DNA of 36,488 bases from 13-2-20CM-68-14 sp046733295 (GCA_046733295.1 JBKPOY010000072.1:1-36488), one strand, 5' to 3'; shown: positions 7,685 through 15,628, counted from the stretch's first letter. Numbers and translations are program-made. The notes: generated by a model not told the origin, from the letters alone.

Positions 7685-7736
7685 CACGCGAAGTGTACGA
7701 GCGGGACGTCGCCCCGGATGTCCTTGCCCGTCCGCT

Positions 7737-7848
7737 CGGGACACGGCCGGCGTCTGACCCCCGGCATGTCCGGAACGGACACTCGGCAAGAAGCGGTTCC
7801 GCTCTCGGCGCGCCGGCGGGACACGTCCGGGGTCTGACCCCAGACATG
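7737..7848. repeat. Two copies of a 32-bp REP-like element
   Basis: The gap between cdsA and dxr holds two 32-bp units, 7737-7768 and 7817-7848, exactly 80 bp apart, identical at 28 of 32 positions. Each has the core GTCTGACCCC, which in the second copy forms a small dyad (GGGGT-CTG-ACCCC), preceded by CGGGACACG. The spacer also contains the palindromic-looking GTCCGGAACGGAC. The style is that of dispersed extragenic palindromes. No coding potential is seen here. Confidence 0.6.
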
Positions 7849-7859
7849 GCTCCGGGGGA

Positions 7860-8657
7860 CTAGTGCGGGGCGAAGGCGCGGATGAGGTAGTACGAGGCGA
7901 CCGACGCGAACAGGAGGGCGTCGATGCGGTCGAGCATCCCGCCGTGGCCTGCGAGGAGGCGGCCGGTGTCCTTCACGTCCATGTCTCGCTTCAGCGCCGA
8001 TTCGAAGAGGTCGCCGAGCGGCGCGGCGACGGCGATGACGACACCGAGGGCGAGCGCCTCGCCGATCGAGAGGAAGTCCTGGTTATAGAGCGCGAAGAAC
8101 GGGACGAGGATCGCGACGATCGTGCCGCCGGCCAGGCCCTCCCAGGTCTTGCCCGGCGAGAGGACCGGGGCCAGTTTGTGCCGCCCGATCAGCAGCCCCG
8201 TGAAGTAGGCGAAGGCGTCCGAGGCGAAGACGGTCAGGAGGACGGTGAAGACGGCGAGGCGCCCGTGCTCGGGGATCGCGCGCAGCAGCACCGCATGCCC
8301 GAGCCCGAGCCCGATCCAGGCAACGCCGAGCACCGTGGTGCCGATCGCGACCGTCATCGACTGGCGGGTGTCCGAGACGCCCTTCAGCACGAACGCTAGC
8401 GCGAGCGTGCTCAGGAAGCCGGCGGTCATCCACGGAATGCCCCCGAGCTGGGCGCCCAGCAACGCGAGGAGCGTCCCGGTGAAGCCGGCCAGAACCAGCG
8501 GCCGCAACGGCCGAGTCATCCGGTACAGCTCGTGCAGGGCGATCAGCCCGGCGCCCAGGGCCAGCACCCACATCCACCAGCCGCCGAGGTAGACCAGCCC
8601 CAGAACGGCGGGCAAAAGGACGGCCCCGACGACGATCCGCGACCAGAACGACGTCAT
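7860..8657 (-). CDS. cdsA: Phosphatidate cytidylyltransferase (CDP-diglyceride synthase)
   Basis: Makes CDP-diacylglycerol from phosphatidate and CTP in the membrane, the branch point to phospholipids. The 265-residue protein has about eight hydrophobic segments and ends with the CTP_transf_1 signature, SALKRDMDVKD followed by GHGGMLDRIDALL near residues 225-255. DAFAYFTGLLIGRHKLAP and SPGKTWEG precede it as expected. ATG 8657 overlaps the uppS stop by four bases; the longer frame upstream runs into uppS. It is last before the repeat-containing gap. Confidence 0.97.
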   Translation of the reverse strand: MTSFWSRIVVGAVLLPAVLGLVYLGGWWMWVLALGAGLIALHELYRMTRPLRPLVLAGFTGTLLALLGAQLGGIPWMTAGFLSTLALAFVLKGVSDTRQSMTVAIGTTVLGVAWIGLGLGHAVLLRAIPEHGRLAVFTVLLTVFASDAFAYFTGLLIGRHKLAPVLSPGKTWEGLAGGTIVAILVPFFALYNQDFLSIGEALALGVVIAVAAPLGDLFESALKRDMDVKDTGRLLAGHGGMLDRIDALLFASVASYYLIRAFAPH

Positions 8658-9388
8658 CGGCCGCCGAACCGGCGCTCCCGGCTCGCGTACTCCGAGAGCG
8701 CCGCGCGCAGGTCGGCTTCGCCGAAGTCCGGCCACAGGGTCTCGACGAAGACGAGCTCAGCGTAGGCGAGCTGCCACAAGAGGAAGTTCGAGATGCGCTG
8801 GTCGCCCGACGTGCGGATCAGCAGGTCAGGGTCGGGCAGCTGGGGCTCGTAGAGCGCCCGCGCGAACGTGCCCTCGTCGATCTCCTCCGGTGAGAAGCCC
8901 GCCTGAACGAGCTTCTTCGCAGCGTCCGCGAGCTCCGCACGGCCGCCGTAATCGAACGCGATCCACAGATCGAGGCGGTCGTTGGTGCCCGTGCGCGCCT
9001 CCAGGTCGGCCATCTGCTCCTGCAGCTCGTCGGGAGCCCGATCGCGACGGCCGAGAAACCGGACCCGGACTCCCTGCTCGGCGAGATCCGGCAGCTCGCG
9101 CTCGATCGTCTCGCCGAAGATCTCCATCAGCGAGTCGACCTCGTCGGGCGGCCGCGTCCAGTTCTCGGTCGAGAACCCGTACACGACGAGCGAGCCGATG
9201 CCGAGGTCGATCGCGGCCTCGACGGTCCGCCGCAGCGCGCGCGTCCCGGCGCGGTGCCCTTCGGCGACCGGCAGACCGCGCGCCATCGCCCAGCGCCCGT
9301 TGCCGTCGAGGATGATCGCCACGCACGGAACGGGCTCGGGCTCGGGTTCCGGGAGGCGGGTCTTGCGAAATCGATCGAGCAGGCCCAA
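8654..9388 (-). CDS. uppS: Isoprenyl (undecaprenyl-type) diphosphate synthase
   Basis: cis-Prenyltransferase that builds the polyprenyl carrier for peptidoglycan. The 244-residue product has the catalytic region IILDGNGRWAMARGLPVAEGHRAG (Asp in LDGNGRW), VYGFSTENWTRP, and the C-terminal RTSGDQRISNFLLWQLAYAE. Usual MDGNGRW reads LDGNGRW here. The start is a TTG at 9388 just after frr; a Pro/Glu-rich linker (EPEPEPVP) lies between the start and the domain. Chain length of the product (C50 or C55) cannot be read from the sequence. It uses IPP from the MEP pathway encoded next to it. Confidence 0.97.
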   Translation of the reverse strand: MGLLDRFRKTRLPEPEPEPVPCVAIILDGNGRWAMARGLPVAEGHRAGTRALRRTVEAAIDLGIGSLVVYGFSTENWTRPPDEVDSLMEIFGETIERELPDLAEQGVRVRFLGRRDRAPDELQEQMADLEARTGTNDRLDLWIAFDYGGRAELADAAKKLVQAGFSPEEIDEGTFARALYEPQLPDPDLLIRTSGDQRISNFLLWQLAYAELVFVETLWPDFGEADLRAALSEYASRERRFGGR

Positions 9389-9397
9389 AAAAGGCCC

Positions 9398-9958
9398 TCA
9401 GACTTCCAGGATCTCTTCTTCCTTGCGCTTCAGGAGGTCGTCGATCTTGTGGGTGTGTTCGTCGGTCAGCTTCTGAACCCGGTCCTCGGCCCGATGCTCC
9501 TCGTCGCTGCCGACCTCCCCTTTGTCGACGAGCTCCTTGAGGTGGTGCATCACGTCCCGGCGCACGTTCCGGACGGCGACGCGTCCGTCTTCGGCCATCT
9601 GCCGCGCCACCTTGACGAGCTCCTTCCTGCGCTCCTCCGTCAGCTGTGGGATGGGCAGGCGGATGATCTTGCCGTCGTTCGACGGCGTGAGGCCGAGATC
9701 GGACTCCTGGATCGAGCGCTCGATCGCAGTCAATGAGCTCGGATCGAACGGCTGCACCGTGAGGAGGCGCGGCTCCGGGGCGTTCAGCGTCGCGAGCTGG
9801 TTGAGTGGCGTCATCGTCCCGTAGTAGTCGACCTGGATCCGGTCCAGCAGGGCGACCGACGCCCGACCGGCCCTGAGGGTGTTGAGCTCGTGATGCGCGG
9901 ACTCGACGGACTTGTCCATCCGCCGGGTCGCATCCTGGATGAATTCGTCGATCGTCAT
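9398..9958 (-). CDS. frr: Ribosome recycling factor
   Basis: With EF-G, splits post-termination ribosomes. The 186-residue length is canonical. Recognisable blocks are SVESAHHELNTLRAGRAS near the start, DYYGTMTPLNQLATLNAPEPR, the EERRKELVKVARQMAEDGRVAVRN helix region and a long C-terminal helix with KDGEV-like charged residues. Its start ATG 9958 overlaps the pyrH stop by four bases. Confidence 0.98.
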   Translation of the reverse strand: MTIDEFIQDATRRMDKSVESAHHELNTLRAGRASVALLDRIQVDYYGTMTPLNQLATLNAPEPRLLTVQPFDPSSLTAIERSIQESDLGLTPSNDGKIIRLPIPQLTEERRKELVKVARQMAEDGRVAVRNVRRDVMHHLKELVDKGEVGSDEEHRAEDRVQKLTDEHTHKIDDLLKRKEEEILEV

Positions 9959-10728
9959 GAGGCTGCTCCGGAGGTCGGGGTCGAGACGATGGTGCCCACC
10001 CGCTCGCCGTCGACGACACGACCGATGTTGCCGTCGGCGAGCGCGAAGACGTGGATCGGAAGGTGATTGTCCATGCAGAGCGACAGCGCCGTCGTGTCCA
10101 TCACCTTCAGGCCGCGCTCGATCGCCTCGAGATGCGTGATCTCGGGCAGGAACTCCGCGTGAGGATCGACGCGGGGGTCCCCGCCGTAGACGCCCGCTAC
10201 AGCATGCTTCGCCATCAGGATCGCGTCGGCGCCGATCTCGAGCGCGCGCAGGGCGGCAGCCGTGTCCGTCGTGAAGAATGGGTTGCCCGTGCCCGCGGCG
10301 AAGATGACGACGCGCTGCTTTTCGAGGTGGCGGATCGCGCGCCGGCGGATGTAGGGCTCAGCCACCTCGGAGACCTCGATCGCCGAGAGCACCCGTGTGT
10401 GCGCCCCCCTTCGCTCGAGCGCGTCCTGGAGCGCGAGTGCGTTCAGCAGGGTCGCCAGCATCCCGGCGTAGTCGGCGGTCGCACGGTCCATCCCTGCTGC
10501 CGCGGCGGCCATGCCCCGGTAGATGTTCCCGGCGCCGACCACGATCGCGATCTCGACGCCCTGCCGCTGGACCTGAACGATCTCGCCGGCAACGGACTCG
10601 ATCCGCTCGGGATCGAGCCCGTACTCCTTCTCGCCCATCAGGGCCTCGCCGGAGAGCTTGAGCAGGATCCGGTGAAAGGCCGGGCGGCCGCTCGCGGCGC
10701 TGGCTTTCGCTTCTTCGATGCTCGCCAC
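9955..10728 (-). CDS. pyrH: UMP kinase
   Basis: Phosphorylates UMP to UDP. The 257-residue product has RILLKLSGEAL (residues about 23-33), VVGAGNIYRG, FAAGTGNPFFTTDTAAALRA and DTTALSLCMDN, all typical of the bacterial amino-acid-kinase-fold UMP kinase. The start is assigned to GTG 10728, two bases after the tsf stop, giving a 21-residue N-terminal extension before the first strand; there is no clear ribosome binding site and no better start before the conserved region. Ends with a 4-base overlap with frr. Confidence 0.96.
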   Translation of the reverse strand: MASIEEAKASAASGRPAFHRILLKLSGEALMGEKEYGLDPERIESVAGEIVQVQRQGVEIAIVVGAGNIYRGMAAAAAGMDRATADYAGMLATLLNALALQDALERRGAHTRVLSAIEVSEVAEPYIRRRAIRHLEKQRVVIFAAGTGNPFFTTDTAAALRALEIGADAILMAKHAVAGVYGGDPRVDPHAEFLPEITHLEAIERGLKVMDTTALSLCMDNHLPIHVFALADGNIGRVVDGERVGTIVSTPTSGAAS

Positions 10729-10730
10729 GG

Positions 10731-11531
10731 CTAGCCGAGCTGGAGCCGCTCGAACTCGAGCACTTCCGCTCCCTCGTCCCCGAGCGCCTCGCCGACCGTC
10801 TTCCCCGTGTCGTGGATCCACGGCTGCTCGGTCAGCACCTGTGAGGCGAAGAAGCGCTTGTTGAGCATCCCCTCGACGATCTTCTCCCGCGCCTGCTCGG
10901 GCTTCGACTGCACCTCGTCCGAATTCGAGTAGATCTCCCGCTCGGCGGTGAGGACGTCGTCGGGAACGTCTTCGCGGCCGATCCACTGGGGCGACGAGGC
11001 GGCGATGTGCATCGCGACCTTGCGCGCCGTCTCCTTGGAGCCACCGCGAAGCTGGACGAGCACGCCGAGCTTGTTCGCGGGCGGGTGCGCGTAGCCGTCG
11101 ATCAGAGCGCCGTTGACGGCCTCGAACCGCGCAGCGCCGGCGACGACGATGTTCTCGCCGAGCTTGCCGGAGAGCTCCTGGCGCTTCTGGTCGAGCTCCC
11201 CCTCCGCGCCCGGGCCGTCCCTTTCCACGGCCTCGAGCACTTGCTTCGCGAAGTCGAGGAACTCCTCGTTGTTGGAGACCGGCTCGGTCTCGCAGCCCAC
11301 GGCGACGATCACGCCGCGGCCGCCGTCGTCGGCCACGCGGTAGCCGACCTTGCCCTCGGTCGTCTCGCGCCCGGCCCGCTTGGCGGCGTTGGCCATACCG
11401 CGCTCACGAAGGAGCTTCTGGGCCGCCTCGAGGTCGCCGTTCGTGTCCTGGAGCGCGCGCTTGCAATCCATCATCCCCGCGCCCGTGAGATCGCGGAGCT
11501 CCTTGACGAGTGCCGCCGAGATCTCCGTCAC
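10731..11531 (-). CDS. tsf: Elongation factor Ts
   Basis: Nucleotide exchange factor for EF-Tu. The 266-residue product begins with a UBA-like domain (VKELRDLTGAGMMDCKRAL at residues 9-27) and has the core and C-terminal modules. The family's TDFVA loop, whose Asp and Phe contact EF-Tu near the Mg site, reads T82-E-P-V-S here (CETEPVSNNEEF). GTG 11531 overlaps the rpsB stop as GTGA, which decides the start. Co-transcribed with rpsB. Confidence 0.98.
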   Translation of the reverse strand: MTEISAALVKELRDLTGAGMMDCKRALQDTNGDLEAAQKLLRERGMANAAKRAGRETTEGKVGYRVADDGGRGVIVAVGCETEPVSNNEEFLDFAKQVLEAVERDGPGAEGELDQKRQELSGKLGENIVVAGAARFEAVNGALIDGYAHPPANKLGVLVQLRGGSKETARKVAMHIAASSPQWIGREDVPDDVLTAEREIYSNSDEVQSKPEQAREKIVEGMLNKRFFASQVLTEQPWIHDTGKTVGEALGDEGAEVLEFERLQLG

Positions 11532-12394
11532 GACGGCTCCTCTGTCGGGGGCTCGGAGGGAACGGGCGGCGACGCGACGCCGCTTGCGACCTCTTCCCCC
11601 GTGCTCTCGTGCGCGCCGACCTGCTCGTAGGCCGGGTCTTCGGCGACGGCATCGCCCTCGGCCGGCTGCTCGCCCTCGGGGGCAGGCTCGGCCGTCAGCT
11701 CCTGAGGTGTCACCTTCGCCTTGCCGGCCTCGATCGCCTCGGCGATCACGCGTGTGACGAGCGAGCACGAGCGGATCGCGTCGTCGTTGCCCGGCACGAC
11801 GTAGTCGGCCTCGTCCGGGTCACAGTTCGTGTCGACGAGCGCGATGATCGGTAGCCCCAGCCGCCGGGCTTCGCGCACTGCGAGCTGCTCCTTCCGCAGG
11901 TCGACGACGAACACGGCGTCCGGCTGCTTGCGCATGTCCGCGACGCCGCCGAGGTTCGTGTCGAGCTTCTCGAGCTCGGCCAGCATCGCGATCCTCTCCT
12001 TGGACGGGAGCAGGTCGAGCTGCCCGTCGTCGCGAAGCCGCCGCAGCTCGTGCAGGCGCTCGATGCGGTTCGAGATCGTTCGCCAGTTCGTGAGCAGGCC
12101 ACCGAGCCAGCGATGGTTCACGAACGGCATCCCGACACGCTGTGCCTCCTCGCCGATGGCGTCCATTGACTGCTTCTTCGTGCCGACGAAGAGCACCGAG
12201 CCCCCTCGCTCGGCGAGGTTGCGTGCGAACGCCGCCGCCTCCTCGAGCCGCTCGAGGGTCTGCTGCAAATCGATGATGTAGATCCCGCCTCGCTCCCCGA
12301 AGATGAACCGCTTCATCTTCGGGTTCCAGCGGCGAGTCTGGTGGCCGAAGTGAACACCGGCCTCCAGAAGCTCTCGCATGCTGACGACTGCCAT
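11528..12394 (-). CDS. rpsB: 30S ribosomal protein S2
   Basis: Small-subunit protein. The 288-residue product starts MAVVSMRELLEAGVHFGHQTRRWNP, carries FIFGERGGIYIIDLQQT and FVNHRWLGGLLTNW, and ends with a roughly 55-residue acidic, Pro/Glu-rich tail not found in the conserved core. ATG 12394 is the family start, with GAAAGGGG upstream. The upstream 120 bases contain two hairpins (separate entry). First gene of the series that ends at the XRE regulator. Confidence 0.98.
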   Translation of the reverse strand: MAVVSMRELLEAGVHFGHQTRRWNPKMKRFIFGERGGIYIIDLQQTLERLEEAAAFARNLAERGGSVLFVGTKKQSMDAIGEEAQRVGMPFVNHRWLGGLLTNWRTISNRIERLHELRRLRDDGQLDLLPSKERIAMLAELEKLDTNLGGVADMRKQPDAVFVVDLRKEQLAVREARRLGLPIIALVDTNCDPDEADYVVPGNDDAIRSCSLVTRVIAEAIEAGKAKVTPQELTAEPAPEGEQPAEGDAVAEDPAYEQVGAHESTGEEVASGVASPPVPSEPPTEEPS

Positions 12395-12524
12395 GGGCCG
12401 AGCCCCTTTCTCTGGTTTGCGTCGGACTGCTGCCGACGGGACTGGATGGAACCGGCGCGTCGTCTGCGCCGGCACCGCCACCCAGCCGATCCGCCGGGTC
12501 GGTGTCGGAAACGGCTGCATGGTA
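12395..12524 (-). promoter_or_regulatory. Probable rpsB leader with two hairpins
   Basis: On the transcribed strand there are two perfect hairpins: 12452-12472 (7-bp stem, CCGGCGC/GCGCCGG) and 12420-12438 (6-bp stem, CGTCGG/CCGACG). A weak -10 candidate TACCAT lies at 12524-12519 on the minus strand, which would give a leader of about 115 bases. S2 operons in other bacteria are autoregulated through leader RNA; whether this one is so is inference. Confidence 0.3.
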
Positions 12525-12597
12525 CCAGCGGCCCCGTGGCTCGAACCCGGCTCGATTCCTCACGTTCTCGACGACGGGTGCCGATACGAGAGGCGTG

Positions 12598-13548
12598 ATG
12601 GTGGGGATGGGAGAAACCTCGCAGGCACTCTCGAGGCTCGCGGACGAGATCCGCGTCGAGGCGTGGGAGCTGGCCCTCGGCGTCGTCGAGGAGGGCCTGC
12701 ACGACGACACCATCCCTCCGCTCGCTCGGCTCGGCCGAATCGGCCAGCTCGGGGACATGCCCACGTTCATCGCCGAGCTGGCGCAGCAGCTCGTCCATCC
12801 CCAACCGGACCGCCTGCGGCGCGGCAGCCCGCTCGCCGCGCTGGTGCGCGACCATGCCCGCGAGCGCGAGGCACTCGGCTTCGCGCCGCGCGACATCGTC
12901 ACGGAGTTCCTTGTGCTGCGTCGCGTCCTCTGGCAGCTCGTGCAGGAGCGCAGTGCCAGCCTCGAGGCCGGCGACGTGCTCGTGCTGGAGAAGCGGCTGA
13001 ACGACGCGATCGACCAGCTCGTGACGGAGTGCGTGGTCGCGTACTTCGACCGCGCCACCTCCGAGCTCGCCTACAAAGCACGCCACGACGCCCTGACCGA
13101 CCTCCTCAATCACGCAGCGTTCAGCCGCGAGCTGGAGCTCGAGCTCGAACGGGCCGGCCGGTACGGGCACGGCGTCACGCTCGTGTTCTTCGACTTCGAC
13201 AATTTCAAGCAGATCAACGACAGCTACGGCCATCGCGAAGGCGACCGTGCGCTCCGTCGGATCGCCCAGCTGCTCCAGGCCGAGCTCCGGCAATCGGACC
13301 TCGCAGGGCGGATGGGCGGGGACGAATTCGCAGCCTTCCTGGTCGAATCGGACGAGGAGACGGGCCCGAATTTTCTCGAGCGCCTCCACGCCAGGATCGA
13401 TGAGCTCTTCGCATCCGGGGAGCTGTCCGTTCCCGTCGCGCTCAGCGCAGGCCTCGCCCAGTACCCGTCCGAGGGTCGCGACGTCGACGCGCTGTTCAGG
13501 CTCGCGGACGAGCGCCTCTACGAGGCGAAGCGCGCCAAGGTCGCCTGA
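12598..13548 (+). CDS. Diguanylate cyclase (GGDEF) with helical sensor domain
   Basis: Predicted to make cyclic di-GMP from GTP. The 316-residue protein has an all-helical N-terminal domain (residues 1-150; AALVRDHAREREALGF and IVTEFLVLRRVLWQLV resemble RsbRD_N-type sensory domains of stress regulators and kinases), then a GGDEF domain from about 155. The active-site GGDEF at 240-244 is intact, the metal-binding Asp of FFDFDNFKQIND is present, and an inhibitory I-site RxxD (RQSD, 231-234) stands five residues before it, so it should be feedback-inhibited. No membrane segment. ATG 12598 follows AGAGG; ATG 12607 is an alternative. It is divergent from rpsB and its last 31 bases overlap the end of rluD on the other strand. 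Confidence 0.93.
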   Translation: MVGMGETSQALSRLADEIRVEAWELALGVVEEGLHDDTIPPLARLGRIGQLGDMPTFIAELAQQLVHPQPDRLRRGSPLAALVRDHAREREALGFAPRDIVTEFLVLRRVLWQLVQERSASLEAGDVLVLEKRLNDAIDQLVTECVVAYFDRATSELAYKARHDALTDLLNHAAFSRELELELERAGRYGHGVTLVFFDFDNFKQINDSYGHREGDRALRRIAQLLQAELRQSDLAGRMGGDEFAAFLVESDEETGPNFLERLHARIDELFASGELSVPVALSAGLAQYPSEGRDVDALFRLADERLYEAKRAKVA

Positions 13549-14414
13549 AGCTCGGGCGGCAAGGGCGACTCGACGGCGACGCGCTCACCCGTGAACGGGT
13601 GGGGAAAGGCGAGCGACCCCGCATGGAGGAACTGACGCCCGAGCTCGGCGTCGGGGACGCCGTAGGCGGGGTCGCCGACCACCGGCAGCTCGATCGCGGC
13701 CAGGTGGACGCGGATCTGGTGCGTCCGGCCCGTCTCCAGCGTCACGGCCAGCAGCGCGTGTTGCGGCAGGAGGCGGAGGACCTCGAAGTGCGTGACCGCC
13801 TCCTTCGGTGCGTCGGTGTCCAGGGACCGGCGCATGGGCTCGTGGCGGTCGCGCCCGATCGGCGCATCGATCCGGCCGCGCCGCGATCGGGGGCGGCCCT
13901 TGACGAGAGCCGTGTACCGGCGCTCGAGCTGCCGGTCGCGGATGAGTCCCTGAAGCCGGTCGTAGGCGGCCTCCGAGCGTGCGACGACGAGGAGCCCGGA
14001 TGTGTCGCGGTCGAGGCGGTGGACGATGCCAGGGCGCTCGGGCACCTCGCCTCCGGCGATGTCGTGCCGCAGCAGCGCGTGGACAAGGGTCCCGCGGGAG
14101 TACCCGGGCGCAGGATGAACGACGAGACCGGCCGGCTTGTCGACCACGAGCAGGTGCTCGTCCTCGTACGCGATTCGAAGCTCGCGCTCCTCGGGGACGA
14201 GCGGCGGCTCGACGGCGGGCGCCGCTTGGAGCTCGAGCACCTCCCCTCCCCCGAGCCGATGCCTCTTCGGCCGTTGCTCCCCGTCGACGCGCACCGCGCC
14301 CGCCCCGAGCAGGCGCTCAGCCTCGGCGCGCGAGCCGACCTCGGGCAGGGAGGCGACGAACCTGTCGAGCCGCTCGCCGGCTGCGCCGGCGGGAACGCGC
14401 GTCCGGACGATCAG
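13518..14414 (-). CDS. rluD: RluA/RluD-family pseudouridine synthase
   Basis: Isomerises uridines in RNA, probably 23S rRNA. The 298-residue product has an N-terminal S4 domain (ERLDRFVASLP, residues 14-60), DEHLLVVDKPAGLVVHPAPG, and the catalytic HRLDRDTSGLLV with the active Asp, then ETGRTHQIRVHLA. The S4 domain extends almost to the lspA stop. The only codon there that behaves like the other junctions is CTG at 14414, overlapping TGA as CTGA. No ATG, GTG or TTG occurs before the middle of the S4 domain. Ribosome binding site not visible. Which uridine is modified cannot be told. Confidence 0.93.
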   Translation of the reverse strand: MIVRTRVPAGAAGERLDRFVASLPEVGSRAEAERLLGAGAVRVDGEQRPKRHRLGGGEVLELQAAPAVEPPLVPEERELRIAYEDEHLLVVDKPAGLVVHPAPGYSRGTLVHALLRHDIAGGEVPERPGIVHRLDRDTSGLLVVARSEAAYDRLQGLIRDRQLERRYTALVKGRPRSRRGRIDAPIGRDRHEPMRRSLDTDAPKEAVTHFEVLRLLPQHALLAVTLETGRTHQIRVHLAAIELPVVGDPAYGVPDAELGRQFLHAGSLAFPHPFTGERVAVESPLPPELQATLARFAS

Positions 14415-14959
14415 CTTCGGCGAGGGCCGCCGAACATCACGGCGGAAAAGAGGATCGCGACGCCGACGACGATGAACGTGTCGGCGAGGTTGAACGCAGG
14501 CCAGTAGCGGAAGTCCAGAAAGTCCGTCACGTGGCCGAGGCGGATTCGATCGACCAGGTTCGAGGCGCTGCCGCCGATCAGCAGGCCCAGCGCGACCGGC
14601 AGGACGGGGTGCCGCGAGCCAGAGCGGGCGAAGAAGACGAGCATCCAGCCCACTGCAAGCGCGGTCAGCGCGGTGACGAGCGGGGTCGCGCCGGCGAAGA
14701 GCCCGAAGGCGATGCCGGAGTTCTCGACGTGGTGGATCGAGAACGGCCCCACCACGCGGACGCTGTCGTCGAGGGCCAGCTGGCTGGAGACGATGTGCTT
14801 CGTCGCCTGGTCGGAGACGACGGCCGCCAGCGCGACCGAGCCGAGGCCGAGCCAATGTGGCCAGCGCGCGGCCAGAGAACGGCTCGCGACCGAGATCGGC
14901 GTCAGGGCGTCGGTCGAGGATCCGACGCGGACGTCGACGGCCCGCGGGGCCTCGCTCAC
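14411..14959 (-). CDS. lspA: Lipoprotein signal peptidase
   Basis: Membrane aspartyl protease that removes lipoprotein signal peptides. The 182-residue product has four hydrophobic segments. Conserved boxes are SDQATKHIV (box A), HHVENSGIAFGLF, and the two catalytic aspartates in HVTDFLDF and FNLADTFIVVG. About 30 extra residues precede the first membrane segment. GTG 14959 overlaps the stop of the TraR-like gene (GTGA). A substrate candidate is the lipoprotein at the left edge. Confidence 0.97.
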   Translation of the reverse strand: MSEAPRAVDVRVGSSTDALTPISVASRSLAARWPHWLGLGSVALAAVVSDQATKHIVSSQLALDDSVRVVGPFSIHHVENSGIAFGLFAGATPLVTALTALAVGWMLVFFARSGSRHPVLPVALGLLIGGSASNLVDRIRLGHVTDFLDFRYWPAFNLADTFIVVGVAILFSAVMFGGPRRS

Positions 14960-15330
14960 GTGCGTCCCCTGCGAGCGTCCTCGGCGCACAGGGTTGCCCA
15001 GGGAAGGTACTCGAGGCGCTCGGGCTCGACGGTTCTGCCGCACGCCTGGCATGTCCCGTACGTCCCCGCGTCGATCCGCTCCAGTGCAGCGTCGATCTCG
15101 CGGAGAACGTTCGACGAGTTCTCCTCGAGCGTGTAGTCGACCTCACGGCCGACGGTTTCCGTCGCCGTGTCGGCCGGATGGTTGTCGGCGCTGCCCGAAA
15201 CGAGCTCGCCGATCTCGTCCTCGAGGGAGCGGGAGTTCTCGTCGTGGAGGTAGGCGATCGCGTCCTTAACCTTCTGCCGCTCGGCGACGAGCTTCTCCCG
15301 GAAGTGCTCGGTGTCGATCTGCGTGCTCAC
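14956..15330 (-). CDS. TraR/DksA-type zinc-finger protein
   Basis: 124 residues: an N-terminal coiled-coil hairpin rich in charge (about 5-85) and a C-terminal finger with Cys94, Cys97 and Cys115. The DksA pattern CxxC-x17-CxxC is kept in spacing, but the fourth Cys is Asp118 (LCAED). This resembles DksA/TraR regulators, which act on RNA polymerase through the secondary channel; whether it does so is unknown. The DxxDxA tip motif is not obvious. GTG 15330 overlaps yggU (GTGA), and the stop overlaps lspA, so the four genes yggU to rluD are one coupled unit. Confidence 0.85.
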   Translation of the reverse strand: MSTQIDTEHFREKLVAERQKVKDAIAYLHDENSRSLEDEIGELVSGSADNHPADTATETVGREVDYTLEENSSNVLREIDAALERIDAGTYGTCQACGRTVEPERLEYLPWATLCAEDARRGRT

Positions 15331-15596
15331 GATTCGGCCGTCAGACGGCGGTTCGCCTCCCTCTCGTCGATCCCGGTCAGCTCGACGATCTTCTCCCGCC
15401 CGGAATGCCCCGAAACGAGCGCGACACTCGCCCGCGGCAGCTCGAGACGCTCGGCGAGCAGCCGGAGCACGGCCTCGTTCGCCTTGCCGCCTTCGGGCCG
15501 GGCGGTGACGCGGACCTTCCAGGCCGTGCCATGCCTGCCGATCGACTCGCCGCGTCCACCCGGGGACACTCGTAGGCGAAGCCTGCTCCGCGTCAT
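15327..15596 (-). CDS. yggU: YggU/DUF167 family protein (UPF0235)
   Basis: 89 residues, with the family core LRVSPGGRGESI, VRVTARPEGGKANEAVLRLLAE and SGHSGREKIVELTG. Function unknown; family members often lie beside yggT and yggS, as here. ATG 15596 is preceded by no ribosome binding site, but TATACT lies six bases upstream, suggesting a leaderless transcript. Confidence 0.93.
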   Translation of the reverse strand: MTRSRLRLRVSPGGRGESIGRHGTAWKVRVTARPEGGKANEAVLRLLAERLELPRASVALVSGHSGREKIVELTGIDEREANRRLTAES

Positions 15597-15602
15597 GCGG
15601 CA

Positions 15603-15608
15603 AGTATA
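15603..15608 (-). promoter_or_regulatory. -10 element of a leaderless promoter for yggU
   Basis: On the minus strand TATACT (5 of 6 to TATAAT) ends six bases before the ATG of yggU, so transcription would begin at or within a base or two of the start codon. The -35 at 17-bp spacing (TGAGGA) is weak. It would drive yggU, the TraR-like gene, lspA and rluD independently of murA. Confidence 0.5.
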
Positions 15609-15628
15609 GGTTCGGGAACGAAGCCTCC

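Noticed and set aside
12525..12560. tRNA-like T-arm on the minus strand (GGTTCGAGCC) followed by ...CCA near 12518
   Set aside because: One T-stem pair mismatches, eleven rather than eight bases separate the stem from CCA, and no matching 5' acceptor strand or anticodon arm is found upstream.
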